From positions 159,347,741 through 159,411,740 of the forward strand of contig CM041465.1 in the NCBI GenBank assembly GCA_023213395.1: DNA of 64,000 nt, read 5' to 3'. Position 1 is the first letter of the stretch. Each line of letters begins with the position of its first letter. Under the pieces are notes generated by a model. It ran no database searches. It saw only the letters and a program-made list of their open reading frames with translations, and was not told the origin of the DNA. A program made the translations under genes and the position numbers. This DNA comes from Cycas panzhihuaensis (Eukaryota; Cycadophyta). Below, piece by piece: positions 11,601 through 21,301 of this stretch.

Positions 11601-12626
11601 AGCCCTTCTCATAGCCCCTTCTTGGAAGGGATAAACTCTTGTGTGTGCAGGTTTAAAGTGGTATTTCACAAAGGGAAAAGACGCCCAGATCTAGGTAAGC
11701 TTTACCCTCTTTTTTCTTCGCTTCATTTGCTTCATTTTTGTTCCGCTTACTTTTCATAAGGGAAAGGTAAGGAAGCCCTTGTCCTCCGCATCGATCTTGG
11801 TTACACATCCACCAATCGGTGATAGGGTGCACGTTGCGCATGAGTGAGGTCCCTCATCGACCGCCATGCTTCACCAGGTATGCTCCATCCCTCTTTCCGT
11901 CACCTCTTGTCCTTTTTGCTTTTACACAAAAATCTATTATCTTAATCCAATAGATCACATAAGAGTAAAAAGGGAAAAACAATTAGCCACTTGCATCCCT
12001 TGTATAAGGAATGTTGCATGCTTGCTTTCTTTCATAGGAAAAGGCATAGTAGGAAGTATATTCCTCTTTCTTTCTCCTACCCATCCTAAAAATACCCCAT
12101 AGATGCATTTCATTTAGCTTGTTTGATTATGTGTGAAATGCTTGTACTTCCTTTTGCTTTCGTTCATACTTTGCATAGTGAGTGGAAAGAGAGGAAAGGA
12201 AGGAATCCCCCTTTGTCCATTTCTTACCCCTTCCCTTAGTTGCATTTGTTTGAGACAAATAACCTAGGGAAGCCTACTCACATTCACCTTAGTCTTTTCA
12301 CCCTCATCTTGTCATCTTTATTTCTCTTTCGACATAGGGAAACCCCAATCGAGAATTACTCTTCTCCCTTCCGGCCATCTAAGGGTGGGAGGACCTTCCT
12401 CTTGAGGTCATCCAGGCTGCCCCCTATATGTGTCTTCTCTCTCAGACTGAAAGCTACTATAAGGTAGTTGGGTGCCATTCGTAGGTCCCAAACTGACACT
12501 CCGGCGCACGGACGCCCTTCATGGTGTTCCCTTTGCTTATAGGTTCTCATCCACACCCTTAACATCAGCTGCTGACTATCCTCATTCCTATCGAGCATAG
12601 TGACCATCCCGTAGATGCGCATCCAC

Positions 12627-12645
12627 TGGCGACCATACTGGGGAC
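12627..12645 (+). promoter_or_regulatory. Primer-binding site of Tat-B
   Basis: TGGCGACCATACTGGGGAC starts two bases after the LTR end. It has the TGGCGAC...CTGGGGAC form used by many plant Tat and Ogre elements, pairing with a host tRNA 3' end to prime minus-strand DNA synthesis. The tRNA (Arg in some relatives) was not checked. Confidence 0.7.
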
Positions 12646-12882
12646 CTACCAGTAAGGGAGCTAGTTCCTATCCCTTTTGTTGGTGCTACTACCTTCTAAT
12701 GGTCTTCTCCACTTATCGCTTTCATTGGGTAGCCCCCAACACATACTTTATATTCTTTTTCCCTCTTCTAACGTATTGGCAAGTTTTGTATGCGACACTT
12801 CTCATGTCGCCTATGTGGTTTGTCTCCATTGTTAGAAGAACCTACATATCATCTACTTTCATCATCGGATTCTGATTTGACA

Positions 12883-15800
12883 ATGGAAGGATACCCTTCA
12901 GATTGGGCTTATCATACCTTTTCTTCAGGAACTCATGAGTTCCTCACATCCTTTCTAGGGTTCACCCAAGAGGGTGATGATCCTATTTACTACCTCGGTG
13001 ATCAACATCGCCCACTTGATGACCATCCCTCTACTCATGCAGTAGAGGGTCCATCTTCTCTTGGGATTCACCACCCAGTTGGTGATTCTTATGAGGAGCG
13101 CCCTGAGGGGTCTACTTTGTTTGAGGTTCTGTCCACCTCCTACGATCACGTGGATACTCCTCCTACTGATGTGGTTGAAGATCTTAACGAGTGATTTCAT
13201 GCTGCTTGTCTTCAATCACGTCCTAGATGGTTTGAGGATGCCTTGCGTGGCGGGGCACCTTCTTCATCTGTGCCTGTCCCGCTATCTTCATTTGCATCTA
13301 CACCTCCCACAACAAGTAATCCCTTTGTGCCTACACATTTGTCCCGTTCGATCTCTACATCTATCTTAGGGACATCTATTGCACCTTCTATTCCTCATCA
13401 TGGTCCCAGCTCTTTGGGGCCCTCTCGTGGTATGTCTTTCTCCTAGCTTGGGGTTAGCATACCTTTTCCTAGTCAAACCAACATGCCACTTCCTAATGCG
13501 GCACATGCATTTCCTAGTAGGCCTAGAGGTCCTACTAATACCCCTACTACTAGTCATATGGGATCCACTTCTACGTATACTCAAATCCAACCTAGTGGTC
13601 CTTCTCTTTACGTACCCCCAGACTATACTTCTTAGCCTTGAGGGCACAGTAGAGGGAACCATATTCCAGCTTACGGGGTGGACTTATTGCATCCATATGG
13701 GGTTGCGCCACCCACAGGTGGCCCATAAGGACAAAACTCAGCTCCTCACCCTTCCTTTCTACTGTCCTGCATAGCTCCTTACGCTGCGCCTTTGCAAGGA
13801 AACACAACTTCCTTTCAAAGCACTTACCCTGAAGTCTCTTTTTAACAAGGGACATTTTCTCAAGGAGGGATGGGCGTACCACCCCTATCTATTCCTTGTC
13901 CATTACCTTCCACATCATTTGTCGATCCTATGATCCAGGTGAGGGCATATCCCTTCATGGATTATAGATCAACACCCTTATCTATTGAGGCATTAAGAAC
14001 CAACTTACCACTTCATCCCCCCAAAGTTCCTAAGTTTGATGGAACTTCATCACAGGATCCTGTAGAGCACGTCTGTAGTTTCTCTATGGCGTGCATAGAC
14101 TATTGGGCCTATGATCATATCTAAATGAAATTATTTCCATGATCCCTATAAGGTAATGCCCTTAAATAGTTTTATTACCTGCTTGCCCATTCTATTTTCT
14201 TGTTCCAACAACTTGTGGATGAATTCATCAACTATTTTGATATGGCTTATCCATTCAAAAGTGGAATGAAATCCCCCCTTTCACTTAAACAAGGTCACGA
14301 TGAGATGAATCATGACTTTGTACGGTGATTTCATGACCTCCTCCATTCCACTAAGGCTACTTTGCCTGAGGAATTGAAGAGGGACCTCTTTGTTAATGCA
14401 CTTCGCCCTAAAGTCCAAGTGGAAGTCCTTAAAATGGGGGCAACCACATGTGATTCCACCATTGCAAAGTGCTTAGCACTTGAAGCTATTGAGATCCAAG
14501 CTGGACTCAAGAAGCCCCTTAAGCCCTCACAACGACGTGAGGTACCACCCTAAACCAAAGACACCAAACCACAACAATCCACTAGGTCTTCTTCTCATCC
14601 GATTGAGAAGACCCTAGACCCACTCACTTTTGCCATATGTTTATTCAAACGTACGATGAAGGAACTTAAATTGCAAGCTCCTTCATCACCCACTTCCAAC
14701 AAACAAATCCAACAAGCTACTCAAGCTGCTTCCTCTAAGGGTAGTAATACCTAGTCCTCTCAAGGAAGGAAGCCAGATTCCTCACTTGAGAAGAAGTGGT
14801 ATTCCATTCATGGGGAGTGTTTCCATGACAACTCATGTTGTAGGGCTCAACATCCTAGAGATGTCCCACAACATGACTCATCTCCTAAACGGGCCTCAAG
14901 GCCTAACCTTGACCAACTAGTCCACAAGGATCTATTCCCCAAGCATGGGGACTGTGATTATAATACTCAAGCCAGAAACAACCAGAACCAGGGAAGATCT
15001 ATGAATTCTCATCTTTCACACAGTAAAGGGAAGGGTATGCAGGATTTATCTTCTTCCTTACATTCCCCTGACCATCGTACCCCTTCACTTTCATGGTCCC
15101 AGAATAAGGGAAAGAAGGTGATCCAAATGCTTGAGACTACCCCTCTATATGCCTTAACCTGATCTGAAGTCACTAAAGAGGCCACTGACGCATCTTCATC
15201 CATATCTCACCTTGATCCTCTTTCAGAAACTTCCCTTCTGGAAGCTCCTGCACTTCCCAAGACCATTCCCGTGCACCCTGGCCGTTATGATTTTCAATGG
15301 GTGCTTCCCCAACCTACTACGAAAGGGAAGCCCTTCTTTATCATTGATAAGCTCCACACCATCATTGCGGGGATGTCCTTGATGGATGTCTTGAGAAGCT
15401 ACCCTAAGCAACGCGCTCTTCTCCTTGAAGCTCTTGGCCAACAAGATGCTTCCATCCATGCAATAGGTGCCACCTCCCATGGACCACCTGTCATCTCATT
15501 TGATCCCCATGATATCCCATCTCCTAGTGAATGGGAGAAGCTTTTGCATTACCCATTTGTCATTTCTGTTAACACTCCTAATTTTATCATAAAGAGGACC
15601 ATTGTAGATAATGGCTCCTCGGTTAATGTTATGCCTGCACATATGCTCAAGGAGTTGGGCATAGTATCTCTTGAGTCTGTCCCTTGGAAATGCCAAGGGT
15701 ATGATGGGATTGAAAAGTCCCCCTTAGGGACAATCTCCCTTTCCCTCACCTTAGGAGGGAAGACCGTTTCTGTCGAAGTTGTTGTACTTGATATTGACAT

Positions 15801-16590
15801 AGAGTACAACCTCTTGTTGGGCCGACCATGGCTTGACCAAATGGGAGTAATCTGCTCCTCACATTGGGGGCAACATAAATTTTTCCATGAAGGACGAGTT
15901 AAAGTTATCGCCCGTGAGCCTATGCCATCTCACACCTCTCATCTAGCTTGCCAGGCTGTCTTCGATGATGAAGATAATGATCTTGAGGAGGCTACCCCTT
16001 CCATGGGACCTCTATTTCAGGAGACCAACCTTCATTAACCAGAATCTATGCCATGTCATGAGCCAAACCTAGTCAATTTTGCCCCTATTGGTGTAGGTAG
16101 TTATGGTCACTTAGCTGTCACGAGTGATTCTGAGTCGGATTATGAGGATTATGAGCCTCCTCCTTGGCACGTCACCCCAGTTTCATGATCACCTAGGACG
16201 ATATCTCAATCAGATATTTCTGCTCCTCTTCATTATACATTAGCTCCCGAGGCATTAGTTCTGAACCAACCACTTCCTTCACCTTCTTATCCTCCCCAAG
16301 CAGTCTCATCTAGGTATCCACGTCGACGAGCCACTCGTACAGGATCTTCTTCTTCACGTTCTAGATCCTTACACAGGACTAGAGCCACTCCTACTCAAAT
16401 GTAACCTTGCCATATGATCCATCACATGTTAGGTCCATCGCACTCATCTGGTTTAGACCATAACGACTTTACTTGTAGGCCTAGCCACACAGGGCCTACC
16501 CTTCATCATCTATCTCTAATTCTACATGTGACTATCCCCACCTCTATGTGGTCTAGGTATACCTCTTTCTCTCTTTGCACTCCGAAATGA
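12883..16590 (+). pseudogene. Tat-B gag-protease open frame fused to the integrase tail
   Basis: One frame runs from ATG 12883 to the TGA at 16588 (1236 codons) with no frameshift that I can find. It is broken only by stops that look like C-to-T changes of Gln or Arg codons, for example at 13192, 13444, 13633 and 14551. It encodes a Pro/Ser-rich N-terminus, a gag core around 13970-14550 (VPKFDGTSSQDPVEH; ELKRDLFVNALRPKVQ), a degraded zinc-binding stretch near 14800-14850, an aspartic protease, a Ser/Arg-rich segment (16300-16400) and finally SLCTPK, the integrase terminus also seen in Tat-A at 1632-1651. RT, RNase H and integrase are missing, yet the frame is kept across the junction. Gag would build the particle and protease would cut the precursor. 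Confidence 0.8.
15271..16038 (+). pseudogene. Retroviral-type aspartic protease domain of Tat-B
   Basis: This is the longest unbroken stretch of the gag-protease frame (255 residues), inside the 12883-16590 entry. The catalytic loop reads IVDNGSSVNVMP, with Asp at 15607-15609; the DNGSS form is normal for Tat and Athila proteases. The second hallmark, LLLGRPWL, follows at about 15812-15835. The N-terminal half (residues 1-100) contains the conserved ISFDPHDIPSPSE segment that precedes protease in related elements. It matures the polyprotein inside the particle. Both hallmark motifs are intact, so this part may have decayed last or by chance escaped stops. Confidence 0.9.
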
Positions 16591-17289
16591 GCCTAAACTA
16601 CCATCCTAAGCTTGTTCTGATTCCTTCTAGCCACAGGCGGAATGATGGCTTAGGGTGGCTCTCTCGTTCCTTTTGGTTCCTCCCGCGGAACCATCGTTGC
16701 CATCCCTTTTGGAACCTTGTCCTCCTATTTGGGCAATGCCCCCAATTAGGATGATATTCTGGAGTATCGTCACTCCCCTTATATTTTCCATTTCCTTTGC
16801 AAATCATGCTATACTCCCATGTAGACATGTGCACTACGCTATTTCCTAGCGTCACATATATCTATCGCCGTTACTCATGGTGATCACGTGTGTCTTTGCT
16901 AGGAATATGGCCCTGCATGAAAGGAAATGTGTATAGCTCAAACAAATATCATAACACATAAATCATATAATAATCAGCCCAAAGTGCAATCATACATATC
17001 CCTGTGCATCTGTGCACCCTCATACACATACATAAATGTGTGTATAGAAGCATACAAATCATCTATCACATATTATGATATGCATCATCATATACCAAAT
17101 GGGGTATCAATCACCCCATCTATATACATTAAAATAATCATGTGTCATATCATATAAATAGTATGGTACATCATCCGTGGGAAGTTAGTATCCTTGCAGG
17201 GAGGGTACAATCATATGACTACATATGATAACTCCCTAGAGGTCCGTGCTTTCCCCTGTCTAAAACAAAAACTCCTATATACTACTCTA
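16591..17289. other. Post-integrase non-coding stretch of Tat-B
   Basis: No convincing gene on either strand. It is homologous to 1652-2400. On the minus strand it lies just downstream of the antisense gene's stop and would hold that transcript's 3' end. Confidence 0.55.
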
Positions 17290-17891
17290 CTATTGCCCTG
17301 CCCCTGGGGCATCATCCCCTGGTCGATGTGATCCCTCTCCTGGGGACCACATCCCTCCGAGTTTCCTCCTCGGTCTCCGGGAGCCTCCTGCTCCTCTCTC
17401 CTCATCTTGTGGCCTCCTCGGGGTTGTCGCCGCCATGTGGGTATGTGTCCTACACCTCGCCGACCTCGATGCCACCTCATCCACTAGTTGATCGTATCAG
17501 GCCTAGATACGATCTTGATCCACCTCTACACTATGGAGCCTCTCCTCCATCCCTTTGAGACACTCCTTCATCATTGCTAGCTGGATATGGCTCTCCATAT
17601 CCCCTCTGGCTCCTCCTTGAGCCTCCAGTACATGTACATGACTCTGTAGGGCATCCCTCTCAGCTCGGGTAGTGTCTAGCTCTGCCTGCTATCATCCTGC
17701 ACATGCCTCATACTCCTGGGATTCTACGATCCATATATCTGTTGCCCTTATCAATGGGGAAAATGCTGCTGTGTGGCTACCTGCCGATCTGGGCTCATTG
17801 CCTGCTTGGATGGGAGGTTGTCCCTCTGTGTAGGCCCAGGTAAATATCTCTTAGACTACTGCCTCCACTAGTCTCTAGATATCTGCTATAC

Positions 17892-17947
17892 CTGTAATCC
17901 AACATCATGGATCAGTACATGTCCATACGTATATCAAATCAAAATCA

Positions 17948-18043
<96 letters not shown>

Positions 18044-18078
18044 TAATCAAACGATGATAAGAGAAGGTTATGTCTCAC
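17892..18078 (-). other. Predicted intron of the antisense gene
   Basis: It starts GTGAGACA and ends GATTACAG when read on the minus strand. Removing it joins two coding stretches in phase (Pro, then a Gly codon split after its first base, then Ile-Ala). About half of it is the TA microsatellite. No transcript data are available here. Confidence 0.6.
17951..18041. repeat. TA dinucleotide microsatellite
   Basis: About 91 bp of perfect TA repeat inside the predicted antisense intron. The Tyr-Ile reading frame on the plus strand (17907-18473) is an artefact of it. Tat-A has only a short TA-rich stretch at the equivalent site (about 3000-3020). Confidence 0.97.
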
Positions 18079-19907
18079 CTGGTGTAGCTACCGGCTCCTC
18101 TACTTGGGTGATTGCCTCTGCCTTGGGCACTCCACCAGTTGTAGGTACCTCCTCCTCCTCAGGTACCTCCTCGACCACTACCTTAGTAACTGGGGCGTCC
18201 CTCCTCTCCTTGGCTGGTACAGCTGCCTCTCCAGATCTCCTGAAGATCCGTAGCCTATGGGCCTATGTCATTGGACCCCTACTCTCCTCTGCAACTCCTA
18301 ATGGACCTACCTCTCTGCCTGTGGTCCCTGATAGAACTGCCTCTCCTATAGCTCATGATGGGAGGGCCCCATCACCTTCATCACCACCCTTGTCATCTCA
18401 TGGGGGCACTCCTGCCCCGCTTTCCTCATCATCGCTATCCCACCTCACCACTCTATATAGATCTGCTATGTAGTCTGTCATGGTGAGGAGGTCTAGTGAT
18501 GTGGCCTCCACTGAGCGATAGATATGAGCCTAGTCCTCAGTCCCTCTGAATCTAGTTTGCCACATGTGTACCATCAGGGCCCACTCTGAAATAGGGTGTG
18601 GTCCCACTGTCAATGCCACTACTCCAAAGTGGTCAAAAAACTAGCACTGTAATAGAGTATTGTATGATAGTCTGCCCCTCCCCACTGCCTGAATGGCATC
18701 CAACTGTGCGACGAGGTTCATCGCTATGAGGGTAGCCCAGTCCATCCTCTCTCCTACCTCGCACTAGTATGTCCCTATAGTTATGTTTCCGGGATATCTA
18801 GAACATAATGTACAATGTGATCAATTTCCTCACCCGAGGAATCCCCGATATCACCATGCTCTGGAGAGGTATCTCTCACCTCTCCCACCTGTCTGAGCTT
18901 GAGAAAAAAGTAGAAGCCTCCATGTGTGCTACCTCATTACTGGGTAGCGCTCCTAGTGTCACTAGCCTCCCTATTGTCGGTACCCCCAGTATCCTCCTGA
19001 CATCTCCCAGTGTCATCGATACATCCCCCACTTGGGGTATGTGAAAGACATATCTCAGCCTGTCCCAGTGGGATACTATATCCACCAATAATCTCTGATC
19101 TGATGTATACTGGGGTGTCTTCGTGACCTTTAGTAGGCCACATCTCAATAATATCTACCTGTCCTCCTGTGACATCATCTCTATGAAACTAAGCATAGCC
19201 ATACCTATGTTTTTGTAGTTCTCCACCATGATCACAACCTATAAAACACTATGAAACAAGTTAGACTTTGACGTATCCTCACCCCTCATCCTCTGGACTA
19301 TCTCTCAACCTCACTCGGTTGAGATTTGGGGACCCTTGTGCCCCCATCTTCATTTTTTAGCTGTTATGCCTTCGCACCATGCCAAAGTTTGTGGTACCAC
19401 AGAGTTAAGCCTGGGTCCTGTGGCGAGTGTGGTCCCACGGCAAAGATCGCAACACCGTGATCTTTGTCACGGTGCAAGCGTCACCCTCCCAAAGAGGGGT
19501 GGGGTTTCCTGCCCAAAAAACCAAAAAATTTTCTTCCAACAGGCCACATCTAGGCCCATTGGGACTAGGGATGCCTAATGCCCAGGTCCTCCCTCTCTCT
19601 GGGTTCATTTTGGACTCATGGAGATCTGTTTTCTCCCATATGGTTCTTAAAACTACATTAAAAAGTAATAAAAAGCATTAAACTTTAAATTATGAGATGG
19701 GTTGTGGTTTTGGAGATCCACTCACTAGGTCCGGTCGAGCGCTCACCATCTCATCTCTACGATCCCAACGACTATCTCCCAGCTTCGATCTGATGGTTGG
19801 ATCTCTCTTTGCATTCCTTCAAAGTTAGGTGGCACTCTGCTGCATAAGAGAATGGCTCTGGATTCATTCGAGAGCCCATGAAAATGAATTCTATTTTCAT
19901 CGATTTT

Positions 19908-19918
19908 CCTTATATAGG
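19908..19918 (-). promoter_or_regulatory. Candidate TATA box of the antisense gene
   Basis: Read on the minus strand, CCTATATAAGG lies about 680 bp upstream of the PMD start codon, inside a segment absent from Tat-A. It is the only strong TATA motif I noticed on that strand upstream of the gene. Transcription would begin near 19880, leaving a long 5' untranslated stretch that could contain a further intron (a TTTTATAG acceptor-like site lies just before the ATG). Confidence 0.45.
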
Positions 19919-20456
19919 AGGGGGTCCCGACGGGCACCTTCTCCATTCCCACTTCTATGGCAGCCATTGAGATCATTTCTTACCACCAATCATCTTTGCG
20001 TTTTGGCCCTGTTTGCTGTTGCGCTTTCATAGCCTTCATTTTCGCTCATTCCTTCAGATGCATCTATGGCGCCTCGTCAATGCATTTTCGCAGGGCCCTT
20101 TTATCTCGTTTTATGTGCCGCTGCCATGCATGCCTGAGTTTATACTCGTTTGGCTTGTTTCACCATCCATGACTCATTTTTATAGCCTGTTCCTGCCTCT
20201 GGGGTCTCCAAAGGGAATGCTCCCTCCGTTCAGAGTCATTCTTTGCTTTCTTAAGCAACCTTTGGTATCCCAGGGTGTCCTTTTGCAGCTTGCTCTCAGC
20301 CAATGGTCAGATAGTCTGCTCATGTCCTTGGGTAGCCTTATTGCTAGGTCCTTCTACCCTTCACAACCACTTATTGCTTGCCATACGAGCCTCTTTTGTT
20401 TCGACTCCTACATTATTATACATCTTCTCTACTGAGACATTTTGTTTTTCTTGTCC
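19919..20456. other. Spacer between antisense promoter and second RNase H
   Basis: No supported gene. Positions from about 20060 align with Tat-A from about 3170 onward (GTTTATACTCGTTTGGCTTG), so Tat-A resumes homology here after its deletion. Confidence 0.5.
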
Positions 20457-20890
20457 ATGACTCTCTACATCTTTATCGACGACGGAAACCGCGGTAATCT
20501 TGGACCTTCAGCTGCCACATGGATTCTTCACAACCCTTCTGGACATGATTTTTTATACTCTAGGATCTTCCTCCTAGAGGCTACCAATAACGAAGCTGAG
20601 AAGCTGAGTACACGGCCATTATCGAAGCCCTCACTGATGCACTATGTTTCCATCATAGATCTATTATTCTTCTTTGTGACTCCCAGGTGGTGGTGTCTCA
20701 TCTCACCCAGGTTTACCAGGTGCAATACCCTCACTTGAGAACCCTTGCTTCGACCACTAGATCTCTACTGGCTAATTTCTAGTCTATCAACATCTGACAC
20801 ATCTCTCGGGCCCTCAGCGCTGAGGCAGACAGCCTCGTTCATCTCATCCTTGAGCGCCACCTTCCTCTTCTTGTTGATTACCTCTGAGAC
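20457..20890 (+). pseudogene. Second RNase H (aRNH-type) downstream of integrase, Tat-B
   Basis: Homologous to 3575-4010. The catalytic acids can be placed: Asp in YIFIDD (20476-20478), Glu in NNEAE (about 20598), Asp in LCDSQVVVSHL (about 20678) and Asp in ALSAEADSL (about 20830). A perfect 8 bp tandem duplication (GAAGCTGA, 20592-20607) shifts the frame at the second catalytic residue and kills this copy; Tat-A lacks the duplication. It lies between the antisense gene's promoter and the polypurine tract. Its position after integrase is unlike the RT-RH-aRNH-integrase order usual for Tat elements. It would be translated only if included in the polyprotein or by a separate RNA. Confidence 0.82.
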
Positions 20891-21290
20891 TTGCCTAGTC
20901 GTTCTATCGCTCGAGTCTGAGGTCATGTTGCATTTCTTCTTGCGACCCACTTGCACCTCCGAAAGCTAGCTGTTAATGAGGTTAAACTATGGTGACTACT
21001 AGGTTTGCTCATTCACCTGACATCATCATGCACTTCTCTCTGCATTTTTACGATGGGGGTAACCCCCTCATCTTTCTTAGCTTCCAATCGATTCTTAGGT
21101 GGCACATAGTTAGCCCCTATGTTATCTCCATCCCTGTCCTCGTACCCACGCATTTTTCCACGACACTTGCCAGCACCCTTAACTCTTATTATGATCATGA
21201 TTTATATATATACATACACATGTACTACTGATAGCTTTGTTGCTAGCATTCGCCATCATACCATGCTTCTGAGCAGTGAGGCTCTGCTGC

Positions 21291-21301
21291 CAAGAGGGCA
21301 A
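21291..21301 (+). promoter_or_regulatory. Polypurine tract of Tat-B
   Basis: CAAGAGGGCAA lies immediately before the LTR start TGTTTCC, at the same relative place as 4501-4511. Confidence 0.7.

Larger units (their letters stand above)
9806..12625 (+). repeat. 5' LTR of Tat-B
   Basis: It is defined by alignment with 21302-23994. It starts TATTTCC where the 3' copy has TGTTTCC, and ends GCGCATCCA just before the primer-binding site. At 2820 bp it is long, as is common in the Tat lineage. It holds a TATA box and an AT microsatellite. Differences from the 3' LTR are mostly C/T and G/A. It keeps 120 bp (12252-12371) that the 3' LTR has lost. Confidence 0.92.
17290..19229 (-). pseudogene. Antisense two-exon gene with plant mobile domain (PMD-like)
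   Basis: On the minus strand, exon 1 runs from ATG 19229 (context ATCATGG) to 18079. It has a PMD-like N-terminal half: LLVDIVSHWDRLRYVFHIP then VSMTLGDVRRILGVPTIGR, close to the pattern shared by plant MAIL1-type proteins. An acidic linker follows (EEVPEEEEVP). A donor G|GTGAGA at 18079/18078 and an acceptor TTACAG at 17892 bound a 187 bp intron. Exon 2 (17891-17290) continues in the same frame with VEA, an ALQSHVHVLEAQ segment of possible coiled coil, and an Arg/Pro-rich end. Stops are C-to-T type (TAG or TGA for Gln or Arg), with at least one frameshift near 18878. A host-derived passenger gene is likely; its role is unknown. Confidence 0.72.

Noticed and set aside
11352-11759. Frames crossing the AT repeat in the LTR
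   Set aside because: They lie in LTR sequence, differ between the two LTRs in repeat length, and have no protein-like character outside the repeat.
12790-13774. Alternative overlapping frames (12615-12875, 13061-13369, 13379-13774, and minus-strand frames here)
   Set aside because: They are shadows of the single gag frame that continues from 12883 without frameshift.
17907-18473. 188-codon plus-strand frame with a long Tyr-Ile run
   Set aside because: The run is the TA microsatellite, and the rest is the shadow of the antisense gene's acidic exon.
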